Of a stretch of 64,000 nucleotides of DNA, positions 28,841 to 41,165 are shown piece after piece; the first letter of the stretch is position 1; each line of letters opens with the position of its first letter. Below the pieces are notes generated by a model. That model searched no databases, had not been told where the DNA came from, and saw nothing but the letters and a program-made list of their open reading frames with translations. Both the position numbers and the translations under genes were made by a program. This stretch comes from Baylisascaris procyonis (taxonomy: Eukaryota; Nematoda; Chromadorea; Rhabditida; Ascarididae), in the NCBI GenBank assembly GCA_037389465.1, contig JAZARR010000033.1:1960501-2024500 (forward strand). Direction: 5' to 3'.

Positions 28841-30491
28841 TGCCAACTCATCTCCAACTCACACTTTCACCCTTGCTTCCTTCCCCACCCCCACCGCCGA
28901 TTACAGCATAACTACAACAGCTCACAACGACACTTTAAGAGCGACGTTGTCGTCATTCGTGGTGCCATAGGTGAAACGCATATAACGAGCGTTCTTTGTA
29001 CAATGGAGTGAGCAATTCTAAGGCGAATTTAAAAGTTACTGCAAGACGTTTAGGGTGCTGCGATGTGTGATGCAAACTCTTCAAACCCGTAACAGATCAA
29101 AGGCATTTAGATTGAAGATATTGCAGTACTTCCTGAAATTTTAATCCAGCCAATAAAAAGACATTCTCGATGTGTAACAGCGATGCTTAGGTGCTTTCAA
29201 GGATAAACCATTATGTGGAATAGGTTATATATGAGAATGGTTTCAACTAATAGCGCGCAGAACTGATTATTGACGCATCTAGGGAATGTAGCAAAGAAGT
29301 TGCTGTTCATATCACTGAATTGGAACACCGCTAACAGCTCGAAGTGACAACGGTTGTCGTTTTGCAGCTAGATCGGCGGTCTCTGCCGGAGAAACGGAAC
29401 CGAAATAAATTTATGCCACCTAATGTGCCATGCCACCTTTCACTGTTACGAGCTCTCATGCAGTGTAAGGATACGTGCAGCAACCTGTAACATTAAAGCG
29501 GCAGTGGATTGCCCAAAAATGTTTCCGATCGGCTTCCTAAACATTTGTCACTATGGGGTGGCTTATTGCCGACAACAAGCTTGTGATTAGTCGTTAATCG
29601 ACTGATTTAATAGGTTATATTATAAAATTGCACTTCTAGATCGAGATATAACGACAATTCTGCAATTCATGTCGCTTGCGTGTTATATGAGAAATTGATA
29701 TTATAGAAGTTTCCGCTTTTATCGCAGGTTATGACTGATTTTGGTAAAGCTTTTAATACTGTTTAAGACTTGCCACTCTTTCTATTAAAACTTGCTTCTT
29801 CACAATGTATTGTTGATGTTGTTCCGACGATTTTATTACTCAACGGATACGGCTGCATTGCTCGCTACAAAGCGTTCCCTGTCTCCCTATCTAATTTGTG
29901 CACATGAGCATATGTTCAGATATGTCGGTCCCCATTACACGACTGCTGGTATGTTTGAGAATGTTGAAGACAGTAACGCGATGGGTGTATCGGATGACCA
30001 CTGAGAAAGGAGTGTGTTAAATGGTGTGAGCCTAATGACGTTTGACTGAGAATTTTATGAGGGAGGCTATTTCTTGGTTCTTTCATTGAGAGAGAGAGGG
30101 GAAACTTCCAGCAAGTTTTTTATTGACTTCCCGCTTGGCCTTACTAAGGTGATAATCCAGCAAGAAACGCTCAACTGTTTGGGAAAACGCATTTTGCAAG
30201 AATTTATTGAATTCATGAGAAATGTGGAGGCCATTTCAAGGTTTCTTTTCTTTCTCTTCACTGGCGGCGCACAGAGAATTGTCGCTTTCGATGTCTTAAT
30301 GTAAAAGGTAAGAAAATACAACAAACCAATTTGAAACTCTCTTTCTAGCAGTTAGAACTTGTCAGAATGTGGCATTCATGGATTTTTCGTCCATTCTCCA
30401 TTGAACATTCGAGCAATACTCAACTAATCGGTTCGAAGTGATCGTTACGACGGCTGAAGTGGGCTGCAAGTTTGATAGCTATTTGTTTATG

Positions 30492-30497
30492 TTTCAG
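30492..30497 (+). promoter_or_regulatory. candidate spliced-leader acceptor of the SS18-like gene
   Basis: TTTCAG, 40 bases 5' of the first ATG of the SS18-like gene, preceded by a T-rich stretch. It may equally be the acceptor of an unseen 5' non-coding exon. Confidence 0.4.
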
Positions 30498-30537
30498 AAA
30501 GCACTTTTAGCCACAGTGGTCTTTTAATAAATCTGCA

Positions 30538-32376
30538 ATGATGCGGATGTCAGTCTCGTTTAACAATGCACAGGTGAGCAAAGGAAGTGGCAAGAATTCG
30601 ATCCAGAAGATGCTCGACCAGAATAGCGTACTGATTCAGGCGATTGCTAGATACCAAACCACTGGCAGGTGCTTGTTTTAATTCACTTTTTCTATATTTG
30701 CGTTTTCTTATTGGCTTGTTTGCACGAATTTGACGCACATACACTTCGCTATTTTCATTTTGGATTTCTAGTATTCTCACAAAGACGTGCGCAAACCCTA
30801 GTATCATGGAAGTAGAAATGTTGACAAAAAGAACAACGATATTTTCAAAAATATACGGGAACGGGGCATCATTTTTGTTTATAACAACGCATAGCCTTTC
30901 GTCACGTTATTTTGTATTGCTATAGGGACGTAGGATTTCTTATTTCGAGCCTTTTTTGAAGTTTTTGCATTTGGTATTCTTATAGTTTGCTCATGTATCT
31001 TTGCAACCGGTTAGGGAATATTAGTTCGTACGCTCATATAGAAGGCGCATTTGCGCAGATGGGAGGCTCTACGTCGCTTAATCGCCATATTTAATTATGT
31101 GCCGATCGGCTACTCTCTGTACAGATGAAAGGTACGAAAAGTAACAACTGTTTGACGGTTTGAGCTGTTCGTCATTTTGAAGTCGAAACATTCTTTCAGT
31201 TATCCGATGGATGAGAACTAAGTAGTGTTGATAGCAACAGAAATTTTGATTGTCGGGGATTTATCCAAACGTGTTCGGGTGGCTACAGATCGAGGCTGCG
31301 AAAGATCGGCGGTCGCCACCAATCACTGGTGATTTTCGGTTGTCATCAGTTTTTTGCGTCCAGCAATTTGCTGCCAGTACCCGTCGACTCAAGTTGGGAT
31401 ACTGTGTAGCCGTCAACCGAACTCTGAAATTTCGGTGGCCACAGAAAGTCGATAGCTGTCGAGAATCAGTGGTCATTCATAGGCATTAGGGTCAGATGGA
31501 AGCGATGTGAAACAAATTTAAACTGAATCATTTTCTAATAATAGTGACGAATTGTTTGCATCGAAGTTGGACTATGAAATATTGTTGTTTTATATATTTT
31601 TGCTGTAGGGCAAAGGATGCGATTCGTTATCAGCAACTTCTTCATAGGAATTTGGTGTATTTGGCGTCGCTTGCTAACGCTGATCTCCTACAGGAGCTAA
31701 ACGATACGGTTCGTTACTTAACTTTATCGTTTTTAATCACTTCCCATTTCATTTTAACGTGAACACACAAGTTGCGAGGAGTTGCCTTCAAAAATAATAG
31801 ACATTAGGGTGACAGGTCAAGTGAATGTCAATGTCGATTAGTGGTAGTTTTAGAAGCGCAAATTGGGGTTGTATAGTAATGCACGTTTCTTGGCAACAAG
31901 CAGCCACACTCAGTCAAGAAGGTAATCTCGATTATGCTTATTTCACTGAATCGGTTTAGTTAATATGTGGAAAATCTCGATCACAGCAATGTGTGACTTT
32001 TTTAACTGAAAATTATTTCCCTTCAGTTGCAATCAGATGGATGAACACAGCATCAGTCTTGCTTAGTGGCATTGTGGGTCCTGTTCTCTGAGCTGCTCAA
32101 TCGTGGAGTGGATTGAATGCGTTCCAAGTTGATTATGTTTTACGTTGATCTCTTCCTTTTCCCTTTTCCGAACTCTAATGTGCTATAGCAAACAGAGCGC
32201 CACAATTCGTACAAAAGGAGGGACTAATATGCCGACATCTGTTGTCACTTGAAAGCGATTCTGTTTGATGGGTGCATGATACTTCCTCCAAAGTGTTTGG
32301 TGTCCTTATCCTTGTTTTTTAGGGCTGGGGCTCGGTCGAGGAGGACCAGACGAGCGAAGATATCTCTCAGTCTTAA
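30538..32376 (+). CDS. SS18: short SS18/SSXT-domain protein, putative SWI/SNF (BAF) subunit
   Basis: SS18-family proteins bind SWI/SNF (BAF) chromatin-remodelling complexes through the N-terminal SSXT (SNH) domain. Exons 30538-30668, 31609-31708 and 32323-32376 join in phase to 94 residues. Residues 21-37 read SIQKMLDQNSVLIQAIA and residues 51-66 YQQLLHRNLVYLASLA, both near-exact matches to SS18 (IQKMLD.N..LIQ and QYQQMLHRNLVYLA). The N-terminus MSVSF resembles the family MSVAF, so the third ATG at 30547 may be the start used. Exon 3, after a strong T-rich acceptor, adds an acidic tail (SVEEDQTSEDISQS) and a TAA. The long Gln/Pro/Gly/Tyr-rich (QPGY) activation region of animal SS18 is absent. 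Exons 1 and 2 are secure; exon 3 is inferred from splice signal and phase, and a longer isoform could exist. Confidence 0.8.
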
Positions 32377-35210
32377 GACAGAAAGCTTATACGCCAAAAT
32401 GACACGAATAACGCTCAAGAAGCGAGTATCGTTAACTGTTGATGAAGTAATTCGCAGACGGATCATATGATTTTGAAATGTGAGAAAAGTGCATGTTGGA
32501 TTGAAGTGAATTTTTCGCAGTTGATATGATACTGACTTCATAATGCCGTACACGCATAACTCAACGAACTTTCATAGGCAACACAAAAGTATTCTCGGTA
32601 TGAAAGTCGACGGTTCAAGAATGTCTTTAGCACGTTTGTAGTTTGTTGCAATACCTGGAAGCGATTGACGAAGTAGGATCGAGTTGTTTAATATTCTTTT
32701 AACGAAAATATAGCAACATTGGCTTTTTCGGTTGATGTTCATCATCTTCAAGCATAAGGCTCGTGGATATGAGTGATGAATTTGATTAACGCTATTTGTA
32801 AACAGCCCACAGGACATCTTGCTTGGTACGATTGAAGTGGTAGCGGCGTCCAAGCCGGTTTGAACGGTCAGTGTTGTTTTGATTTTTAATCAGATGTCTC
32901 TTTGGAGCACTTACAGTTTTAGCCTTTATGAAACGCTTCTATTGCAGAGATCACGAAACGAATGATTTCTTTTCGTAGAGAAGGCTGAATTATGATTTGA
33001 TCCCAACTGTGTCGCAAAGTAAACCCCCCCTCCCCTCCCCTAGTAATCTGTAACGATTCCGTTATGTGGAGGAATAGGATTTTATTGAATTTGAGTGCTT
33101 TACTGGAAAGTGGAAACTATCGCAATTTACATGTTTCCAACGTAATGTTCTCTTTAACTGAACGCCTTTGTCTGTAGACTGCGTCTTCATGAACTGCTGT
33201 AATGGCTTCACCCGTATGGGACACGGAACCTCAGCTGTAACTTATTTCAGCGTCAGAGGTTCGAGCCGAGGGAATGTGAGAGGGTAATTGTTACTCTGGC
33301 GTACTTTGGATAGTAAGGAAAGGAGAGTGGAAGAGGAAAAGGCAACAGAAATGTTAATGGGCTGATGTTTAAGAAGGGGACGCGTCGTTTTAAGCGCAGC
33401 AGCGGGTCAGGTAAGTTGGGGTCAGTGGTGTAGTGGTAACACATCCGGTTATACTGCCATTCCTCCGAAAGACTGTCTCTTCGAACCAACTTAGTCCAAA
33501 ACGTATATGTGGTATTAGCAAGGGCGCAATTCGCACACTGCTACCTCCGATTGCACCTTTGTCTACTCGAGAGAATTTTTTGGTTTTACCTCCATTCAGG
33601 TCTGTGTAACTAAAATTATTAAGTTGTGCAAATTTGTTGCGGGTAATTTTAGTCAAAATTCTCGGCAAGCACTTTCTTAAATGTGGAAATATCAAGAACG
33701 TTGGTGGGGAACGGCATTCTTTGGCACAAGGCACGGTAATAAGATTTCCCATCGTTCAAAACTTCCCACTAATCAAGTATGTTTGCTGAAGATATTACAC
33801 TCGATTGGCTGCTCCCCTTGTCTTCTGTTTATTTCACTTCTTTGCTTCGTTCTTCTTTCGCATCATAACCTTATTGTTCATTTTTGTGCTTATGTTATCC
33901 TAGATTACTTGATGGGCCGATAATCCTCCTTGTTCTCTCCCTTTCTCTCCTTGTATTCAGACTATGCAATATTCATCCAGTCTATAGTCACTGTAGCACT
34001 GATAAGGTAACGTGAAGAGACACTGAACGGGTCATCGTCTAGGTGAAGCAACCCGCGGTAGAAGCAAGTCGACTGTTCACCCTTCTCATCTGCCCTGATC
34101 AACTACTGAGTGATTACTGCGACACTGCCACACTCGCATGCGTTTGCCGATGCTGTTCAGCACTGGCAACAAATTCGGTGAGCTATACTAGGTATCTGAA
34201 GTCAGTGGCTGTCAAGCAATGGGGGTCATCTCTGGCCGTCTGATAGGATGAAACACATTATATTATTGGTTGCCACCTTTGCCACTATGAGCTAAAATCT
34301 AATAATTAAGCGTTGTCTACAGCAAAGATGTGACCCCATTTTTCGTTAGCTCTTTGCCACCATCTCGGCCGTAGGATCACAATGCCAGATACAACGGCAA
34401 TGCGCGGAAATGTTGCAGCACCGTGCATATAACACAAAGCCAACTTGAATCCTTTTACAGTATACCATTTAAGGAATCGGAGCATTTGGTGGGGAAATGG
34501 CAAGCAAAGCATTTAATTGTCTAATGCGAAATAAACGGAAAGGACAGCGGTGTAACGTTATTTCGTCTAAGGCCTACGTTGGTGAACTCAAGCCAATCTC
34601 AACAACTCAGTACAAACAAGAGCATTCGAATTTATGGCCTCGCTGAAGCATTCTAAAACTACAAAGGAACTGTCAACGAATATAAACACTGGAATCTATA
34701 ATTTGGAGAATCTAACCAACCGCTCTTTAAACAATGTAAACGTGAACCGGATATGCGCTTATTTAGTCTGAATTGCGAGTTATCCACCTAAATATGCTAC
34801 AAACAGGTAAATGAATGAACTGAAATCGGCGGTTGGAGTACCGGTATGGTGAAAGACGAGGGAACCAGAAAACAATCACAGACAGAATTTCCAAGACTTT
34901 TTGGAAATACTTGTCACCTCAACGTATATACGGATTTTGAAAAACGTTTATTCATTTATTCAAAGAACGTTACTTTAAAAATGAACCTTCTTATGAGGCC
35001 ATCGACACATTAAAATCACCATATGTAAATCTATAATTACCCCTTGAGCAAAGAACATACAAACAAAGCATACGTCCGGCACTAAATAAGCTTTCAATAC
35101 AAGCAAACCTCCGTCCTAAATTCCCTCATCACTTATATCCTTCGACATAAGCAATAGGTAATCATCGAAAGAACATCGAAAGTTGGTCAGCACGATGAAA
35201 GGACGAGACT
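32377..35210. other. intergenic region between convergent SS18-like and PDP genes
   Basis: No gene recognised. A degenerate tRNA-like element lies at 33412-33493 and a C-rich run at about 33026-33042. A 120-codon minus-strand frame at 33390-33752 overlaps the tRNA-like element and looks like a chance frame. Confidence 0.4.
33412..33493 (+). other. degenerate tRNA-like sequence (possible tRNA-derived SINE)
   Basis: TGGTGTAGTGG at 33426-33436 fits the tRNA A-box exactly and TTCGAACC at 33480-33487 fits the core of the B-box. The ends TAAGTTG and CAACTTA are perfectly complementary over 7 bp. The A-box spacing and the T-stem do not fit a normal cloverleaf, so it is not a functional tRNA gene. 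Confidence 0.4.
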
Positions 35211-35216
35211 TTTATT
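35211..35216 (-). terminator. candidate polyadenylation signal of PDP
   Basis: AATAAA on the minus strand about 250 bases after the PDP stop codon; the nearest hexamer seen on that side. Confidence 0.4.
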
Positions 35217-35465
35217 ATTAGCAATCTAACAGCCTCATCGTCGCCCACTCAACTTTCTTCAATTTCTTAATAAGTCATTCTCCACTCCATGTAGTAGGTG
35301 AGGAACTTCTGTGATAACTTCATATATGCACCATTACGCCCAATGCTTTGCACATTCACTTCGTGGGTAGGCTTACTCATCACATGACCTATATTCATAT
35401 GTACATGTGACGTAACCCTCTATTCTGTCTTCCTAATGCAACCAACCACTAGACTACGATACTGC

Positions 35466-38400
35466 TTAACTCTCACTGTATGCGAGCGACTCAATGTAGC
35501 TTTGGTTGAAATGGACAACAATAATAGTGATGTCATCGCGGTAATTTCTCGCCATGCCGGCCGGTAGCTGCAGCATGTCGGTGAGGCGGCGGTACTGTGT
35601 TTCGGTACCTCCTGAGCAACCACCTAATGCGTGCCGCAAGACATGCGTCGCGCTGTTCTCGTCTAGTGGTTTCTTACTTTCACCCGCAAAACGCTGCCTA
35701 AGTTCATCTCGCACCTGCAACTCAAAACCTTGAAAGTGGAGCGTAAATACTGCCTGCTCCCTCAAATAAGAAGGAAATAAAAATAGAAATAAACAAGACA
35801 GAATTTAAGCCCAAAAAACCGAAACTTAGACGCAGCAAAAACAAAATGAAAATAGTTCCCTGAGTATTTCGCCTTACTATACTATCTCGTCACTATGACT
35901 CAGGACAGAAAAACTTTTTTAATAGCGAAATTAGCTATGAACGAATTAGAAAATTCTTACAAATTTTGAAACTCGCAATATTCCCCCAACATATTACGCA
36001 TGGTGCGTCAATGATCATCCCCCATCACAGAGGCTTAACCCACTACGATAATGTTTCCCACAGGTCTGTGATGAACTCTCTTTATGACGAGCAAACCAGA
36101 AGAGATAGATAGACACACGGTAAATGACTGTAGTAAGAATTTCAACAGATTTCATTACTTGGTCCTATAAGGAAACTTAAGTAATTTCGATTAATTGTAG
36201 CGAAATGGTGTCGTAAAACGACAATCACCGTGTATTGCACAAGATATTCTACCTGAGCAAGCGTGATACCAGGCTGCGGTTGATATGCTGTTAGAGTTTG
36301 TGCACCGACGGCGTGATCCGAAATAAGACGAACGACAATGTCAGGTTCAAGCCATTCCCATAAGCCATCCGATGCTAACACCAAAAAACGGTCGTTGGGA
36401 GTGAGCCGATGATAGAGTACCTGAACTGTAAAATTCAGCTAGGCTGCCAAAATGCATCATAGACCACCATCAACATATTAACAACAAGGAAATTCGAAAG
36501 GAATATCACTGTTTTCCCTCAATGAGCAAAAAATTTTAAGTGATCATAATAATCCAAACATTGGAACGTTAGAAATCTCTAATTAAAAATATCGAAACGA
36601 TCTCACCTCAGGTAAGGCAGTCAAGTAAGGCGGTGTAAAAAGTCCCTGTGGCGCAGTATCACCAAGTGGCTCGAGTACGGTCTTTTGAAGTTCGGAAGGC
36701 CATTTGTAGCGCACATCGCCGAAAGCCCTCAGGGGATAAAGCTCTCCAAGTAGGCGACCAGCACGAAGAATTGTTGCAGATTCAGCTATTGGATGAGCGC
36801 TTCGAAGTCGTTTTACCTTCATTATAAAAAATATACTAGAAGAAAAGTACAACAATGCGAAAAGCAAAAATAAGCACCCTGGTGATATTGGCACTTAACT
36901 GACAATTTTCTTACATGAATGAACATCACATGTTTTGTGAATTAGCCAGTGAATTGGCAATACCGATTCAAAGGAGTCCTTTCTTTTGTGTTCGCTTGCA
37001 ATTAAGAATCGGACCGTTTCAGCGCAGTGGCGCTAAGGAATCATCTGTTCACCTTGCTCCTGATGGAACTTCCGTTTCCATAATAGAAGGATGGATTATA
37101 GAGGTATGAAGATTCTATCTGCTGAGGTAAATATTCTTTTTCACAGTCAGAAAAGAACATCGAAAGGTTCGCACCGTTACTGTGCAACCATTTAACAAGT
37201 TTTGTTGGCATGTGCTAAGAACATGAAAGTAATCGCAGAATGAAGATTACCTCGTCAGTATTGTCGATGCAATGCGGCCTCGAGAGAAGTCGCGCAGAGA
37301 CGATACCATGGTTACAAACGCCAAGCACGGCGGCACTATCACCAACGTTCGCAACGTGAATATGATCCTCTCTGAGGTGGGCGACCAATGCACACGAACC
37401 CGACGCTGCTACACTGGCTAATGACCTGTATTAAATCAACATTTATTCTATTAATTCAACTATTCAAAAAGCTTACTTTTCAATTTATCTCTCAATGTTC
37501 GAAGTAGCTATTGCTAAGATTATATTTCAAAGGGTAAAAACGCTGCTTTAAATCACTATGCAATGTTCTAATCAACGCACCTTATGGATATGTCTCAATA
37601 ATAACATATTTTTGGTAAGCCTTATTCCTCTTTTATTGATATCTATCAATCGCATCACCATTTCATCAAAACAGATCACACAAAATCTCACCTTTCAAAC
37701 AAATAAAAGCACTTCGCATAGATCGTCTCTCAGAATTTCGAACAAAATTGCCGAAATAAAGTGAAGATACGTATACGTCGATATTATTCATCTATCGGAA
37801 CAAAGAGAAATGGGATATGGCTTTCCCTTTAATTATGAGGTGCTATCAATCATTATACATTTCCTATGAATCAAACGCAAGAACTTCTTTAAGAGCGAAG
37901 AACATTAGTTATTCCGAGAAAATAAAGGACATTTATGTATGCGGAAAAGAAATGAACGGACTTATGATGTGAACAAAATAACAGCACAAAACATCCGTTA
38001 ATGATAGCTGAACAGCTTAGTCTGCGCAAGTCGCCCACCTTTGATTTAAATAATAACAGAACGTCTGCGAAAAGTGCACTTTGTGCCATCACTAGTACGA
38101 AGGGAATGAACAGTGCAAGGAACAGCGGGAATTAGAACCTCAATCTCGTTTGAGATCGGAATTCGAGGTTGGAGTCGCTTGTTGCACTCATCATATCTGT
38201 TCCTCTCCGTACTAAGGTGGTTTCTTTCGCACCGCTAACTACCACTGACCCTAATAGTAACCACAAAAAATAAGCAACATAATAATAAAAAAGTTTTATT
38301 AGCAACCGCTGACCAAATGGCTTCATTTTTCAGATTTGAAATGCAAGACAAAGCACTTAACCTAGAGACACGTCCCTGAGCATCGGGTAGCGCTCCTTTA

Positions 38401-41165
38401 GCAATGTCACCATCTAAGGCAGCAAATGCTGCCTGTAGTGCCTTTCGAACAGTCGATATCTCTGAATCATTCTTTGCCCTCCGATGGAACTCCTCTACAT
38501 TCTTCATGTGTTCCTCACTGCAGTGTATAAAATATATCGACGAGACAAAATATACAACCACAAACTTGGAAAGCACCTTGAACAAAAGGAAGCAGCAAAT
38601 TCAGAGATGTCGGACACTAACCATTCGGTACTGAATTATTTGCTGCACAGCTGCATGGTCAATACCCATGCCCTTTCCCCCACCCACAAATTAAGAAGGC
38701 AGTTGGCCATGCATAGGCACAACATATGCGCATATAGGACGAAGACTACATATAAGAAATAGAAGCTATCTGCTACTTCAAATCAAATCAAATTCTTTAA
38801 TAATCCACATATTTGAGTCAGCATTCGTTCCGGGACAGCTAAATATAGTAGCTGCGACATTTAGCTTATCGAGATACAAATATCTCATAGCAGCGATGCT
38901 GTGTCTCATTTGGTAAGCTCAACCTTATAATACAAAATACCGCTGAAACGGCCTTTCTCAACTCCACCTGATGGGTGCCCAAAATAAATGAAAGCAGTTT
39001 CTTAATTGCCCCTTCCCCCCCCCCCCCCTCTTAAAAAAAGAAATGTCCTAGACATTTGACAGCAAAACAGATTGGATAAACCGGTTTTTGGTGAAATAGT
39101 ATTAAAAATGATTGAGGATGCAACTAATCGAAAGTGCAAAACACATTCAACTATCCACATCCCTGTATTTATTTAAATCAGTAAGGCAGCAACCAATTAG
39201 AAGTGACAAACTGGAAATCAGCAGAGAGTTGGGGATCGGCACTTGAGAAGAGCCACTGAATTCGCTCTTGCAGCGGCACATTCGCAACTATATGCTTCGG
39301 AAGCACTGATGCACATATATAATCGAATAGCCGTGATGAAACATGTCGACTGCACGATGGACCACCATGTCCATCGAACACACCTAATAAATAAATGCAA
39401 ATCAAAGAAGCAACCTTCTAGAAGCATTACAGATTATAACTGCGAGCACTTACAGAATCCCTAATAGGTAATAAGGAGGACTCACGAATATCTCAATCAT
39501 TTAGACAACTGCGGATCGGATTTTCGAATAAGTTTTGCCAACAAAGCATAGAGTTACTTTGAGACGGTTGAACTTTAATTGCATGTCTACAAATGGGATT
39601 TTTAGATCTCCCTGAAGACATACAATCGTCAGCGACGCTGGCAAGGGAGAAAAGGAGACCGTGGAAGATAGGAAGAAACTTATGACAACTACAGCCATTA
39701 TAATAGATGTGGCGACATAGGGGAACTTCGAATATATTCAATGCTTCTAATCGGTACTTGAGAGAAATAGAGTGGATATGGCGAATCGAATAGCTGCTCG
39801 AAGAGCAATGAAATGAAATGAAGTAATTGACGTTAAACAATAAAACTAGGAATAAGAGATGATCGCACATATCCACTCTGCTTTGTGCAATTTTATGAAG
39901 CCATCGATAAAGTCATAACTTAGAGTACCTCTGACCTGTTCGGGATCTTTTAATGCTTAATGCTTCAACCATCACCAAATTAAGTTTCTCAGGTAATAAA
40001 GATTAGTCATAAGATTGAACGATCTAATAGAGCAGAGTTCTATGCCTCTAAAACAGCAAGATTATGAATGAAAGTGTTTGTTCGTCGTGGAAATGACTCT
40101 CGAAGCGAGCAACATCGCATCTTCGCCCTAAACTTACCAACAAATCGATAAGGATTTCAGAAAATGAGTTCTTCTTGAAGGAACGAAACAAATTACAAAT
40201 GAAGAAGAATTCTGAAGCATGTGAATCTCTATGATATTGTTTAATGGGGAATGACGATTATGAAGCATAGATGGACGTTAAAAATCACAGCTGGGAAAGA
40301 CCTAGATGAAATTAAGAGAAGATGAGACGCATAGCGACATTTTGAAGGTAACCTCAGCAGCAATCGTTCATATCAGCTGATGCTTGGCCATCTTCGATAT
40401 CTCACTGTTTACAGCAATCAGACTGTTGCACCTATGACCTTCGTTGTTTGCATTTAACACACATAACAAATATACCACGTATATACAAATTTTTTAATGT
40501 TAATAACTATCACATATTAGCACATAATAACGGCTGATGTGGCCATTTGCATGGCCAAACGTTTTAAAGTTGCAAATAACAAATAACTTTGCTAGCATGC
40601 TGCATCAATTCCCTCTGAGAATTAATGAGTATTGTATTGCCCAATCAGGAAACAAGCCATTAAAATATCAAGTATTAGTAACGAGATGCGTTTGCGTGCG
40701 ATCCCTAGAGGCAAGGTAAGAAAGCCATAAATGGAAAGAAACGAACCGAAAAGAAAGGCGTTCGAGGAGATGCACTTAGCAGACGCATAAAAATCCTCAA
40801 TGGGGCGGTTCGCCGGCAACTGCGCGACGTCGACACGTGCAACAGCCCCATCCGAGAGTACACATGCACGCTCCGCTGCACGCAACTGTGCATCTGCGGT
40901 AGCCCTCGACGCACGCACGCCACGTCGAACTTCACGCAGAAATCCGTCCCTCAACTTCAGCATCATCTGTTCCCTTCTCAGAGCACTTAGATGGCGCTAC
41001 ACATTTCTTTGATGCTAATACAGTGACCCCTGCAATGGTGTAACATAAACGCATAGGTAGATAGATGTTCACCTTGACTGATGAGGAAGGCGCGGTAACG
41101 ATATACCTCAAAGACTCGACTCTGCATCCTTTAACGGGTGTCACATATACCCGGTACGATTTCAT
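35466..41165 (-). CDS. PDP1: pyruvate dehydrogenase phosphatase catalytic subunit, mitochondrial (PP2C family)
   Basis: Removes the inhibitory phosphates from the E1-alpha subunit of pyruvate dehydrogenase in the mitochondrial matrix, reactivating the complex. Exons (minus): 41165-41073, 40996-40747, 39383-39212, 38517-38362, 37425-37251, 36816-36607, 36420-36253, 35753-35466; all in phase, 503 residues. PP2C metal-site motifs are present: FDGHGG (Asp118), NVGDS (Asp253), LASDGLW (Asp370) and YRDDIT (Asp481, Asp482). PDP-specific stretches are QLPANRPIED before the first motif, AFGDVRYKW near 313 and TPPYLTALPEV. The start is the only ATG after an in-frame stop; the first 31 residues are basic with one Glu, consistent with mitochondrial import. 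The last acceptor (35753) was chosen on phase; a nearby AG would break the frame. The PDP motif S-N-D-H reads SRPH here. Confidence 0.95.

Larger units (their letters stand above)
27769..30491. other. gene-poor stretch with minisatellite and unassigned open frames
   Basis: No family recognised. Exon-like pieces on the plus strand: 28742-29011 (after a good acceptor; starts VSALEDSSIETALTRT and runs into a Pro-rich part), 29368-29490 (after TTTTGCAG; LDRRSLPEKRNRNKF) and a frame at about 29840-30003 (STDTAALLATKRSLSP, ends SDDH). None could be joined to another or to the SS18-like gene, so they may be chance frames or one unknown gene. Confidence 0.35.

Noticed and set aside
32245..32553. 102-codon minus-strand frame opposite SS18 exon 3
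   Set aside because: No homology; it is antisense to an exon with a good acceptor and correct phase.
33390..33752. 120-codon minus-strand frame
   Set aside because: Runs across the tRNA-like element and has no family match; likely chance or repeat-derived.
35753..35765. Alternative acceptor TTTGAG for the last PDP exon
   Set aside because: It would put the conserved C-terminal sequence out of frame with the preceding exon; the AG at 35754 keeps phase.
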